Source: Ehretia macrophylla (lineage: Eukaryota > Streptophyta > Magnoliopsida > Boraginales > Ehretiaceae). From it: a DNA stretch of 64,000 nt. Numbering within the stretch: position 1 is the stretch's first letter; each line of letters opens with the position of its first letter. Positions 23,241-34,096 of the stretch are shown in pieces. A program made the translations under genes and the position numbers. The notes below the pieces were generated by a model. It was not told the origin of the DNA, did not search any database, and saw only the letters and a program-made list of their open reading frames with translations. The stretch covers positions 90,576,825 through 90,640,824 of the forward strand of contig CM075764.1 in the NCBI GenBank assembly GCA_037974665.1, in the 5' to 3' direction.

Positions 23241-24218
23241 GCTTCTTCACTTGTGCAAGTCTCTATGTGCTGAAATGATCTTCAGTTTAAACTATGTCAT
23301 CCTAAGATGTACAATATGGTGTCCTTCTGTGAAGATCTTGATTCAAGCTTGCGATAAAGGCTTTAATACCTCAATCAAAAGGAATATATTTCTCTTGACC
23401 TTTGAATAGAGAAATTCCCCCTTAATTGAAGCGAATGTCAATCATTGCATTAATTTTAAAGTATTCTACATTGTGGAGTTTTTTAGTTCAAGAACATGTA
23501 GGTTAATTGCTAATTTTCTTATTTGGATCTGTTTATTCATCTGCATGTGGTGGATATTCGATTCCTGTTGTCTCACCTCTTTGTTATTATCATGTCTAGT
23601 ATGATTAAAATTATTAGTATGGGACATAAACACAGTGTAATTTTTATTTACTCTATGTTCCTTTCCTTCTGTGAAGGCTCTTAGCCATGCAGGTGCCCCT
23701 CTAAGCTTTCCGAGACTAACTCAATTGATTGTGGAGGCTAATTAAAAGCTATCATGTGAATACGCTGCTCAAGTTGGTTGAAGGGATGCATAAATTAGAA
23801 TCTCTTACCCTCGCAAAGGTCAGTAAAAGCCTATGAAGAGAGAGGAATGGGTTGGGGGCATGGGGCAAGCGGGGTGCGGTGGGGGGTTCTTTCTTAATCG
23901 ACAAACTTATTAACTTTTTGCTGTTGTACATTGCTGTAGCATTTGGATAATAAGGACCCAAACGTGACACGCTGGAGCAATCCTGAAAAAGTTCCTATAT
24001 GTTTGTTCTCATGCCTTAAAACAATATCGATGCAAGGATTCGAAGGCTGGGAAGATGAGCTTGCAATGGTAGCTTATATTCTGAGGAATGCTAAAGTCTT
24101 GAGAACAATGACAATAGAGGCAACCTATACTCTTGACTGTAAGGCTAAATTTCAGTTGCTACAGAAGGTATCAAAGTTTTCCCGAGGATCTGAAAAATGT
24201 GAAATTACATTTTATTGA

Positions 24219-24690
24219 GATTGCTAGAAGAAGCATATCCATCTTCTCTTTTCATTTGTGAAGTTGGAGATGGAGTAGATGCACAAATATGTTGACAATC
24301 TATGTCCCGATACAGATAGCAGAAAAGGATTCTCTGTAACAATTATATTTGTTCAGAATTGCTGCATACTTTGATCTGCCGCACTGACTTTTATTGATCA
24401 TGTATGTTTTAAACTTGTATTTATCTCCAAGATGTTGAATATGACTTGTTCATCTATTTAGATCTTGACTACAAGCTTGAAATAAGCTCTACTTCTCTTC
24501 GAAAATTTCCTCTTTATAGTCAAAGTGAGTATCACCCAACGTATGAATGGTTGCACTTATGATGTTTGTTCATGCAGTTTAATTTTATTGAAGCATTCTA
24601 TGTTGTAAATCTTCTTTCTTTACCGTTCGATTAGATCTCTGTAGTGATCTCTTAATCACATAGAATTATTATTTGACATTGGATGGTGCT
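24219..24690. other. Downstream region of F-box gene 1
   Basis: No coding sequence. It matches the 3' side of F-box gene 3 in patches: the GAAGTTGGA block at 24259 with 54268, and TGTTGTAAATCTTCTTTCTT at 24602 with 55388. This shows the duplicated unit extends past the stop codon. A 3' UTR and polyadenylation region is likely but no single signal stands out. Confidence 0.6.
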
Positions 24691-25165
24691 TACTATATAT
24701 TGTTGAACAAAATAAAAGAAAAGACTGAAAATATGTGAAAATGAATAATTTGAGTCACCATCATCAACGGTGACTATAAACAAGAGAAATAATCAAAACG
24801 ACTGCATTGTATATTATTCGAAATGACTCGGGACCAGTAGAGTTGCCAAAATCGAGTTCATAAATTGGCAATTTTTTGAGCCCCATTTGATAAAAGATAG
24901 GTATTTGTGAGGTTCAAAGTCCAAAGCACATAAGTCAGGAAAATCCTTCTACAAGAAGTAAAAATAGTAGCTCATGAACAGAGTTGCAAGATAGTTGAGA
25001 AAATAGACCACTACCAATGGCGGTTGAGCGGGATGAGCCGCCTTGTTTTCGCAAGAGATTGGGGGGCAGGTTCCCCCAAACTATATTGCAAAGTATAGTA
25101 GAAGATAGGCTACAAAACTTAACGAACAAGAATAATAAACTCAAATAAATAGTAACCTCACCTGG
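24691..25165. other. Unassigned; possible miniature LTR remnant
   Basis: TTGTTGAACAAAATAAAAGA near 24699 and GGTGAC/ACCATCATCAACGG-type sequence near 24757 resemble the LTR of the element at 8835-10034. The likeness is weak and the second LTR is absent. The remainder to 25165 shows no gene or repeat I can name. Confidence 0.3.
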
Positions 25166-25960
25166 AAGTCCCAAATCATCAACTTCTTTACTTTTAACAA
25201 GCTTTTGGGCTACATTGATGGTACCGTGACTAAGCCTGCACCTTCTGACAAATCTTCCTCAAGGGATAATGACACTTCTTCCTCAACGAATGTTGTCTTC
25301 TCCAAAGCTCTTGAAAACTGGACATGCTATGATAACTTCGTCATGGCGTGTCTCACTGCAATACTACTCTCTGAGTCCCTTGTGCATCCGATACTTGGTT
25401 ATGAGTTTTCTCGTGTTCTCCCTAGGTCTCACTGGAGGAGTCATTTTTACAGTAATCCATGGCACGAAAATTATTATTACGTGCCCAACTTCATTCTCTC
25501 AACAAAGACTCACGATCAGGGTCTATTCACAAGTTGGCCTCTGCTCTAACAGCCACTAGTGATCCGTTGTCTAGCTCAAATCTGGTTCTGGTTACTCTCA
25601 ATGGTCTTCCGAAGGAGGTATTGCTCCTTTGTCACTTCTATTGAAAATTTGGTTGGTCCTCTTTTGTCAATTAGCTGCGATCCAAGATTTTCACCTTTGA
25701 GTAGCGTGTGTTGCTTTATGATTCATATGCTTCGTCTGTCAATTAATGCCTCCTTGACCGCTACGGCATTGAGTGCCTAACTTAAATCTACCAACATAAC
25801 TCATGATGTTTCGTCCTCCACATCTAGCATCAAGTCTGGTCATCGCCTATCATCTATACTTCTAAGACAAAGAGTCGAATTTGTTACAAAATTTGGCCAT
25901 ACAGTAGTCAAATGTCGATACAGGTGCTCTCAATTAAGAAATAACTCCAACACAAATCAC
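25166..25960 (+). pseudogene. Copia B gag remnant
   Basis: The N-terminal copia gag pattern LLGYIDGT is readable near 25200, followed by NWTCYDNFVMACLTAILLSE. In a shifted frame come LHSLNKDSRS, SIHKLASALTATSDPLSSS, and LNGLPKE near 25605. A zinc-knuckle remnant GHTVVKCRYR lies near 25893. Frameshifts occur near 25400 and 25620. It would be the capsid protein of the element. Confidence 0.75.
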
Positions 25961-26019
25961 TTTCCCGGCTATCATCAGCGCCAGAACTCTGTCCTCTCTG
26001 CCCCTTTAACAACATGGTC

Positions 26020-27240
26020 CAACTGTGGATTCCAGAATCCAGTGCATCTTGTCACATGACGTCGGATACTTCTCTTATTTAGCAGATGCAACTGTATTCT
26101 AGTTTGAACTAGGTAGTCATTGGGGATGGTAAAACCCAATCGATTTCTCATACTGGTTTATCTATTTATTCTCATTGTTTAAATTATGCAATATTCTATG
26201 TGTTCATAGTTTAACCAAAAAAATTTGCTTTTGGTCTTTTAATTTTCAAGAGATAACCGGTTCTCACTTGAATTTTTCCCTTTTTCTTGTGTTGTCGACT
26301 TTATTACTCACGGCCACGTTGAGTCCAATCTATACACTATTCTACTGTAATCTGCCTCATCACCTCATACTCATTCTACTTTTTTGGCCTCTTGTGCATC
26401 GGTATCACAATCTATTCTCTCAATGTTACGGTCTCAAGATTGACTCCAGTTTTCTTATCTTTTGTTAGTGAATAACCTGTGTACTGCTTGGGGAAGAGTA
26501 CCAAGCTTCCTTTTTCTAGTTCTAGTCACAAATCTAGTAATTCATTAGAGCTTGTTCACTGTAACATCTGGGATTCTGCCGCTGTCACTTCTTTTCCTAG
26601 TTTTCAATTTTTTGTAATCTTTGTTGATGATTTCAGTCCGTTTATCTGGCTGTACCTATTAAGAAATAAAAATGACTGTATGGATGCTTTTGATCATTTT
26701 AAGCGGCCCTCTGAAATTTTTTCTCAATACTCGTATTAAAATATTTCAGCACGATGGTGCAAAGGAAATCACTCAAGACTACTTGAAATGCTTATTAGTA
26801 GTGCTGGCATTCAATATCGAATTTCTTGTCTCTACACTCCAGATAAAAATGGGCGTTTTGAAATAAAAACCAGACACATTACAAAATTAGGGACTACTCT
26901 AATGTTTCAATCTTTTGTTCCCAAACATTTTTGGCTTGAAGCTTTTACGATTGCGGTTCATTTAATTAACTGTCTTCCAAGAATTGTTTTGTCATGTCTA
27001 TCTCCTTTTGGGAATATTCATAATCAGGCCCTGACTATCCCCTATTACGCGTGTTTGGTTACCTCTATTTCCCTCACTTGGGTGCAACAGAGAAGTTAAG
27101 CCCCGAATCTCTGCCATGCGTGTTTATTGGGTATATTGATAGCTATAGGGGTATCGATGCTATGACAAATCAACAAGTCATGTGTATGTATCATGTCACG
27201 TCCTTTTTGATGAAGAACTCTTTACCTTTGCCACCTTGTT
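26020..27240 (+). pseudogene. Copia B protease/integrase remnant
   Basis: The protease motif is degraded to PESSASCHMTSD-like residues near 26030, where copia A still has PDSGASSHMTSD. Integrase pieces follow: LELVHCNIWDS near 26547, FVIFVDDFSPFIWLYLLRNK near 26615, DAFDHFKRPSE near 26681, and a post-integrase segment with CVFIGYIDSYRGIDAM near 27118. There are many stops. It is collinear with copia C (61822-62945). Confidence 0.75.
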
Positions 27241-27249
27241 ACCTCTTGT

Positions 27250-27927
27250 TTAAAATTTTTTTTTGTCCCTCAAGTTTTAAAAAAGAAAATTTTTGGTCTT
27301 TCAACTTTTAAAAAGTGATAATTTGATCTATTTTAATATTAACTTTTACTAAGTTTCCTATTTTATTCTTGGACTTATTTTCTCTCTCCTGCATGGCATT
27401 AAAAACATGTTTGGGATATCACAAAAAATAAAAAAATACCAAAAGTCACCAAAAAAATCACAAAATATACATGTCCAAACCAAAACAAAAAAAATACAAT
27501 TTCTACAAAATGTCTTCAATATCATCACCCACCACAGTTAGAGAATAATAAACAGAACAATTATCAAGTTAAAAAATAAGAGATGTTATTGTGGGTTTTG
27601 ACAACTGTTCGCAAAAATAAGTTATAATATTTTAACTTGATAACTGTTCGTAACTCTTTTTGACGCACAATAATATCTCTTATTTTTTAACTTGATAACC
27701 CAAAATGGTCATGTAGGAAATATCTCAAACATGTCTTTAATGTCATTTTGTATTTTTTGGTGATTTTTGGCATTTTTTCTGATTTTTGGTGATATCTCAA
27801 ACATGTCTTTAATACCATGCAGGAGTGAGAAAATGATCCAAAGGTAAAATAAAAAAATCACAAAAAATTAATATTAAAATGAATCAAATAATCATTTTTT
27901 AAAAGTTGAGGAACCAAATTTTTTTTT
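27250..27927. mobile_element. Foldback (long inverted repeat) element in copia B
   Basis: Two A/T-rich arms are inverted copies of each other. CTTTCAACTTTTAAAAAGTG near 27299 pairs with the complement of 27888-27910, and ATTAAAAACATGTTTGGGAT near 27400 pairs with the region near 27800. Internal hairpins carry ATCAAGTTAAAAAATAAGAG and its complement. There is no coding capacity. The same element sits at the same place in copia C (about 62949-63660) and is absent from copia A near 8105. Confidence 0.8.
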
Positions 27928-29619
27928 ATCTCGTTCTAAAACCTTTCCATGTATCTCTAGCTCACTAAATTCATAGACTAAGTTGCCTGAAAATTCTTAC
28001 ACATTTTTTTTCTATTGGACCCTTTGTGCCTACAGTCGCAATTAATGACTATCTCTCTAATTCTCTAGCTTCTCTAGCTCGTAACGTGTCTTTATCTCAT
28101 ATCTCCCCACATGTTGACATCGAGCCTATGCCATTAACTTCTTTTTTTTGTCGGAATGTTATTCACTCTATTAATATACATAAAAGATTACACACAAATT
28201 ATCCAATTCCCGTTGGTACAGAATCAGTAAGCAAAAGAGCTAATAGAGGATGTGGGATGTTATTACTCCAGTCTAGTGGAAGGGTTCCTATTCGAATTGT
28301 TGATGCAATCCAAGTTGCCCCACGGTTGACATGTCAAGAGACGAGCCAAATGGTATAGCCAGACGTGGAAGATATGAATACTTTAAGATTGTGAACCAGG
28401 AGATCCGCCAGTCACAATTTGAAGGACCCATGAGTGAATGAAAAGTTGGTTTGTGATTAATGTCCAAGACAACTGGGGAGTTGTTGGATATCCTGATATA
28501 ATCTGAAGCCAGTTAGCAAGCGAGTATCTCAGCCTGCTCTCGTGTAGAACAAGCACGCCTAGTAGATCGTCCCCCAATGAAAGCACCCTGTAGATTTCTG
28601 CTTATCATAGCTAAACCATAGGAATTGTTACCTTTTGAACGAGAGATAGCACAACTGATCCAGAACCGAGGGGGTGGTGATGCTATTGTTGATGCAGGGA
28701 TAATATCGTGTGGTATAGCATCTGAAACTCTATTATCCGCATGGGTTGAACCATGATGAAGCTCCCGTAGGTGGAAGGTAACCGCATCATAGACACGATG
28801 GGGGTCTGGGGATGAGTTGTCGAAAATAAACCTATTACGCTCCTTCTAGATCACCCAACAAATGAGGGAGATGAGATTGATCGCATAGAGCCGCAGGTAT
28901 CCAGCAGATACACATTGGTCAAGCATTTGCGAAAGCCAACTATCAAAGCGAGTAATGTGGATTAAATCTAACCGCAGTTGGAGTGGAGACGCCGTCTAGC
29001 AGCATTGGCTCCAAGGAAAACAAAGGAATAGTGCTCGATCGTTTCAGCCTGAGTCATACAGATAGAGCAGGTGGGGGATGATGAGCGGTGTTGGTGATAC
29101 AAATTTTTTGAAGTTGCAAGGGCAATTCGACAAACTTTTCACATATAGGTCTTGACTCATGGAACCATTATTGCTGACCATATATCAGTCCAGAGCTTTG
29201 CAGGAATGCAGTAGGATGACAAAGGAGACATACTGCGTTGTCTCATAGCTGTCAGGTGAGTGATGTATCCACTTTAAACCCGATATTGCCCATTTTTTAA
29301 GGGTTTCCATATGAGAGAGTCCTTACTGGGTTGTGTTGTCCGATGAATGAAGATGATCTTGGAAACTATAGGCGGAGGAAATAGTTGTCGTATAAGCTCC
29401 AGATTCCATTGATTAGTCTGAGGGTGAATAAGATCGACTACCTTTTGAATTGAAGGGTTACCCTGCCTCGGTGCTACCACAGTGTTCTACAACCAGCGAT
29501 CATCCCATATATGAACCCTGCGACCATCCCCAATGCGCCAGATAGAATGATCCCTTAACAGAAGTAGGCCTTTATAGATAATTTGCCAACACCACGAGGC
29601 TCTCTTTGGAGGGGATAGC

Positions 29620-32258
29620 TGTGATAACCCGAACCCGGCATACATTTAATAGCATTTAAAGTTCATTTAAATTGCATTTTATTGACCTTTCACCTTCTTT
29701 GACCAAACTAGTTGACTTTTCATCTACAATGACCAACTAGGACAAGGTGAAAATTTTTGAAATGTTTAATAAAGGGCAAACTTGGGATTAGAAATTAAAA
29801 AATGCAATGTTAAGTTAGTCAAATTTTGGGTCAACTTTGGAATTAAATCTGAACCAATTGGGGAAGAGTTAGGTAGCAAATTATATATGGTTGGAAAGCT
29901 CTATGAGTCTAGTTTCTGAGGCTTCAAACCGTTCGTGAATTGGAGTTTTCTAGAAGAAGTTATGACCGTTTTCGTAAGATCGCGCATAGCTATTTTGGTT
30001 TAGCGGGTTGACCGAAGCTTTGACCATTTGTCATCTTATATATGCATAAACATGCGAAAATCTGGAAAAAAAATAGAAAGGGCCAAAACCATAGGAGAAA
30101 AAGAAAAAAAAAGATTTCAACCTTCAAATCTTCAAATCTTCGCGTGAGCTTGCACGGGGTTGTTTCCAAGGCATCCAGCGTGGTTTCCCTAGCGTCTAGG
30201 AGCGTCTAAGGTGAGGGTTTCATCGTTATTTGCGCATTTGAAAATATTGAACGTAAACTTTAATTTTTGTGATTTAACCGTAGGTTGTTATTTTGTCCAT
30301 TTCATTGCTTAAAGAATGTTCCCTAGCAATTGTAGAACGTGTATTTATAGCTTTTTAACATTTTATGCGGTTGAATATCGAATTTGAAATATAAATTGTG
30401 TAATGAATAGTAAATAGTGAATAGTAAACCCCCGTTTCGATGAAGTTGCGCTGTTATGCTTTCTGTTGATGTGAAAAGGTGCTAGGTATGCTAGAATGTC
30501 TAAATGCATGGTTTGTTTAGGTTGCGTAATGGAAAAAATGAGAAAAACGCCTTGGTGAAAGTCGGGGTCGTTTAGGTCGAGTTTAGCGTTTTCTCGTTTT
30601 GCGTGATGGCATTGTCTCGGTAGGCCATGGAAGCACTTTTGGTGCGATTATGGCGTTGGTTGGGTGATTGGTTAGCATAGTTGTAGTTCAAACGAGCAAA
30701 GGGGGAAATCGGGGCTTTGCGTGAATTCGAGGGTAAAGTAGGGTTTTGGGGTCTTTAGACGTGCCTTATGGTGACCTACGAGGATTAGTGAAGTCGATTT
30801 CCAAAACTCGTGGCTCGTTTGGAAGTAGTAGCGTTTGGTAAGTTGGGGTCATTTTCATGATTTTGTGTGTTTTCATAGAATATTGCTTATAGAATGTTTA
30901 TATTGCTTATAGAATGCTTATATTGCTTATAGAATGCTTATGTTGCCTATAGAATGCTTATAATGCCTATAGAATACTTGTTATTGCTTGATAATGTTAG
31001 TTGGTGTTGTTCTTGTTACTTGTTTGATTGTAAATGCTTGTTAATGCTTATTACGCTTGTTAGAGTTGATTATTGATTGAAATGTTTAACAATTGTTGAT
31101 AATGCTTGATATCTCGTTTATCTCCTCTATTCTGTATTGTTGTGCTATCGCTCGTTTATCGCCTTGTATCGAGTCTTGCATTGCATAGTGTCAGCGCGTG
31201 AGTGATGGGCCTCTCTGGGTAGCCTCAGGTTGCCAGTGTTGGTTGCTCTAGCTCCGCTGCTATTCCCTCTTCTCGCTTGGGTTGCCTCCCAGGGATATTT
31301 GGGTCGTAGAATTGATGGATACTTCCGGGGTATTCCAGACTGGTGTTATAAGGTGGAAGCGCGCTTATTGTCATCGTTGTCAACATCAAGCTCGAGATTG
31401 ATGTATCGCTCATGAAATGGTATATTGCTCGTAAGAGTGAACCATAGCCTTCAGAGTGTGGTATAGCTTTGAATGGTTGTGTTAATGCTTTCTTGAATGT
31501 TTAATATATTGTCGTTTGTATTGAATGCTTTCTTATTGATTTTATTGCTTAGCTGTGTCTATTTGCATTGCACGACTTTCTTTCTCTCCAATTCGATATC
31601 TGTCTCGCCCTCACTGAGTATACGTGTTGTGTATACTCACTCCTCACCACCACATTTCAGGAAATGTCATGTTAGCTGGAAAGTTCGTGATTTCGTGAAA
31701 GTTCGTGCCTGAAGAGTTGTCTTGCGTGCCTATGTGGCTTGAGTGTCGAAGTTGTAAAAATATATGCTTTCATATGTTGTATGTATTTAATGTCAAAAAG
31801 TATGTAATTTAAGTTTCATTAGATTGTTGAAGTAGTTTGATAAGTTAGATTATGTATCTAGTTATTATAACTTAACTTCAAATGCATGTTTGTAATGTCC
31901 AAAGGAAAAGAACTAGAATGGCATGATAGTTTATTTTATGTAGTAGCATAGTATGGTTTAATTGTCTAGTTTGAGTGTACTTGTCAAAAATGAAAGAGAT
32001 AGGTTAGCTTTAAAATTGGAAATGTATGTATACTTGCTGAGTTTAATTGTTGAGAACCAAGGCTCGGATGGCCTTGAGGTGTTTGAATGTTTGGACATGG
32101 TATTGGTCCACTTATATGCTGTCGCAGGTTTTACATTTCGCCTAGAAACAGGGGAGACTCCGTCCGTTTTCCCTGAAAATTTTGCCCGGGTTTTGGTTTG
32201 GGTTGTGATTAGATCGATTGATAGAACCTCCGGTCTCGAGAGGGATCGGGATGTTACA
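29620..32258 (+). mobile_element. Solo LTR of a Tekay-related gypsy, inside the LINE
   Basis: It begins TGTGATAACCCGAACCCGG and ends TCGGGATGTTACA, inverted termini. It is flanked by ATAGC (29615-29619) and GTAGC (32259-32263), a 5-bp target duplication with one substitution. Orientation comes from CAAGGCTCGGATGGCCTTGA near 32059 and GGGGAGACTCCGTCCG near 32152, both shared with the 3' part of the LTR at 4211-6689. No internal retrotransposon sequence is present, as expected after LTR-LTR recombination. Short frames within it are not genes. Confidence 0.88.
30883..30985. repeat. 19-20 bp tandem repeat inside the solo LTR
   Basis: Five adjacent units of the form TATTGCTTATAGAATGCTTA, drifting to GCCTATAGAATGCTTATAAT. 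They are a local minisatellite within the LTR. Confidence 0.85.
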
Positions 32259-33454
32259 GTAGCCATGATGTCTAGTTTTTTGAAATAGAGACTACCCAAA
32301 ACCTGCATGACTAAAGAATCAGGGGACTGAAGTAGCTGTCAAACCTGACCAGCTAATAAAGCATGATTTATGGCTTCAAAATCACGGAAACCCAAGCTGC
32401 CATTAGATTTGGGGCAAGAGATAGAAGACTATTTGACCCATGGTATTCCCGGTTGAGAGCCAGAGGACCACCAGAACTTAGCCACCAGTGAGGCTTTGCA
32501 ACATGATTTCGGTAGGCAGAAAGTAGACATAATGTACATAGGCATTGCTTGGATAACAGATTTGATAAGAACTTCCTTACCAGCCGGTGACAATAGTTTT
32601 TCTTTCCAACCTTGGACCTTTAATTGGACCCTGCCTAATAACCATTGTAAAGAAGCTCTTTTCGACGTTCCCTATTCTAAAGGAAGACCAAGGTAGATTC
32701 CCAAAGTTGCTGATGGGGTGATTTGAAAGATGTCACCAACAGTCACCTGAATATCATCCGAGCAATTCTTACTGAAAATAATAGATGATTTGGTGGGATT
32801 GACCAGTTGTCCAGAGGCAAAAAAATATTGGTACAACATCTCCTTTAGATCAAATGCTTTAGTACGGTTAGCGCGCAGGAAGAACAAAGAATCATCTGCA
32901 AAAAGAAGACGTGTTAAAGGAAGGCACGAGCGTGCCAATTTGATACCTTTCAGAGAGCCACGGTCTAAAAGAGTATGTATCATCTGAGATAAAGCTTTAG
33001 TCAATAGTGAAAAGAGAAAGGGGGAAAGAGGATCCCCTTGTCGTAGGCCTCGACCCGGAGAGAAATGGGGCAGTGGTTCCCCATTGAACAGCACAGAGTA
33101 GGAGACAGTAGTGAGGCAGAGCATGATCCAAGAGACCCAAGTACTGTGGAAACCCAGTTGAAGCAGAAGAAGGCACAAAAATTCCCAATCCACCTGATTA
33201 TAAGCTTTTTCCATGTCAAGCTTGAGAGCTGCCACATGGGAATTGCTTCTACGAGTTTTTCGGAAATAGTAACTGATTTCCTGGGCTATGATAATGTTAT
33301 CTTGAATTGCCCAACCCTTGATAAATGCATTTTGCTTTGATGAGATTAGTGAATTCATAATTGGTCTATGCCATTAATTCTTTATAGCCCTATGCATAGT
33401 CAACCGTCTGACAGTTTTGGCCAGCACATGTTTCATTCATCTCCTTTAAGTTTT

Positions 33455-33583
33455 GGGAAAAACCCAATTTAATCCTGAAATTTAACATAAAGACTAAACA
33501 GGTTCTTGTACTTTAAAAAAAATAACTTTACAGGAACCTGTTTTATATTTATACTAAACCTCAGGACTAAATTGGCTTTCCCC
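33455..33583. mobile_element. 129-bp palindromic MITE, Mutator-type target duplication
   Basis: The ends GGGAAAAACCCAATTTAATC and, inverted, GGGGAAAGCCAATTTAGTCC form terminal inverted repeats. The flanks TTTAAGTTTT (33445-33454) and TTTAATTTTT (33584-33593) are a 9-10 bp imperfect target duplication, the size used by Mutator-like elements. The same insertion begins at about 63948 in copia C. Copia A reads straight through near 8519. Confidence 0.75.
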
Positions 33584-34096
33584 TTTAATTTTTAGCTATA
33601 CAAATGATCAGATTTTAGTCCAGCCTTTAATCACATCACGTCATTAATCTACACAAGCCACTTCCTTTACTTTGCATAACAATGCCACACAGCTTGATAG
33701 TTTGTCGGTTCCTAGTCCTGCTTCCATGTTATCTCACTCTATTCATCCCATCGTCACGTACTCACGTGATCATACCCATCTGTCAAGACCAACCTAGATT
33801 ATGTTGCTCTTCAAGCTATAACTGCACCTTTGTCCACTGAATTGTTTTATTTTGAGCCTACTTCTTTCACCTTGCCATCTAAGTTTGCACACTGGAGAAA
33901 AGCCATGGATGCTGAATACAATGCCTTGATCCAAACAGCATATGGTTGCCTATCCCTCCCCTACCAATGCTAATGTTGTAGGTCGTAAGTGAGTCTTTTA
34001 GGTTAAACATAAGTCTGATAGCTTGATAGAGAAGTATAAAGCTCGTTTAGTAGGTAAGGGTTACAATCAAGAAGAAGGTATTGATTGCACTGAAAC

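Larger units (their letters stand above)
16516..24218 (+). pseudogene. F-box/LRR/FBD gene 1, pseudogene split by a copia element
   Basis: It is homologous throughout to the intact gene at 52369-54105. Exon 1 is 16516-17478, with F-box sequence LSNLPEYVLSHILSFL then SLLSTRWRFLW, and LRR-type sequence ([31 protein letters not shown]). Intron 1 runs 17479-23676 and contains a 5.57 kb copia element. Exon 2 is 23677-23818 and exon 3 is 23940-24218, the FBD part ending KCEITFY. Exon 1 has stops at 16627 (TAG) and 16870 (TAG, where gene 3 has Trp). Exon 2 has a TAA and a 7-nt length change relative to gene 3. In life it would be an SCF substrate receptor; as read it is dead. Confidence 0.85.
28383..33358 (-). 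pseudogene. LINE reverse transcriptase/zf-RVT/RNase H-like, split
   Basis: The 5' part (33358-32672, 228 codons open) is plant LINE RT: NAFIKGWAIQDN, ALKLDMEKAYNQVDWEFL, GLRQGDPLSPFLF and the catalytic LFADDSLFF. Thumb-like sequence continues to about 32264 with KSCCKASLVAKFWWS-type residues and an internal stop. After the solo LTR, the frame trail resumes from 29614 down to about 28830 with a zf-RVT-like ICMTQAETIEHY. It ends with an RNase H-like region (TREQAEILAC, then FHSWVLQIVTGGSP) stopping at 28383. Numerous stops after the RT block make it inactive. Confidence 0.85.
28126..33378 (-). mobile_element. 5'-truncated LINE in copia B, with poly(A) and target duplication
   Basis: A non-LTR retrotransposon on the minus strand. 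Its 3' end carries a poly(A), seen as T8 on the plus strand at 28142-28149. It is flanked by CTATGCCATTAA at 28126-28137 and 33366-33377, a 12-bp target duplication. Copies A and C are continuous at this point (8446 and 63861). The 5' end is truncated within the reverse transcriptase. Excluding the solo LTR at 29620-32258 it is about 2.6 kb. Confidence 0.9.

Noticed and set aside
28026..28358. 110-residue plus-strand frame
   Set aside because: It crosses from copia B connection sequence into the antisense 3' end of the LINE at 28141, so it is a chimeric chance frame.
30883..30985. Considered as a CRISPR-like array
   Set aside because: Units are contiguous with no unique spacers, and the organism is a plant; it is a minisatellite inside an LTR.
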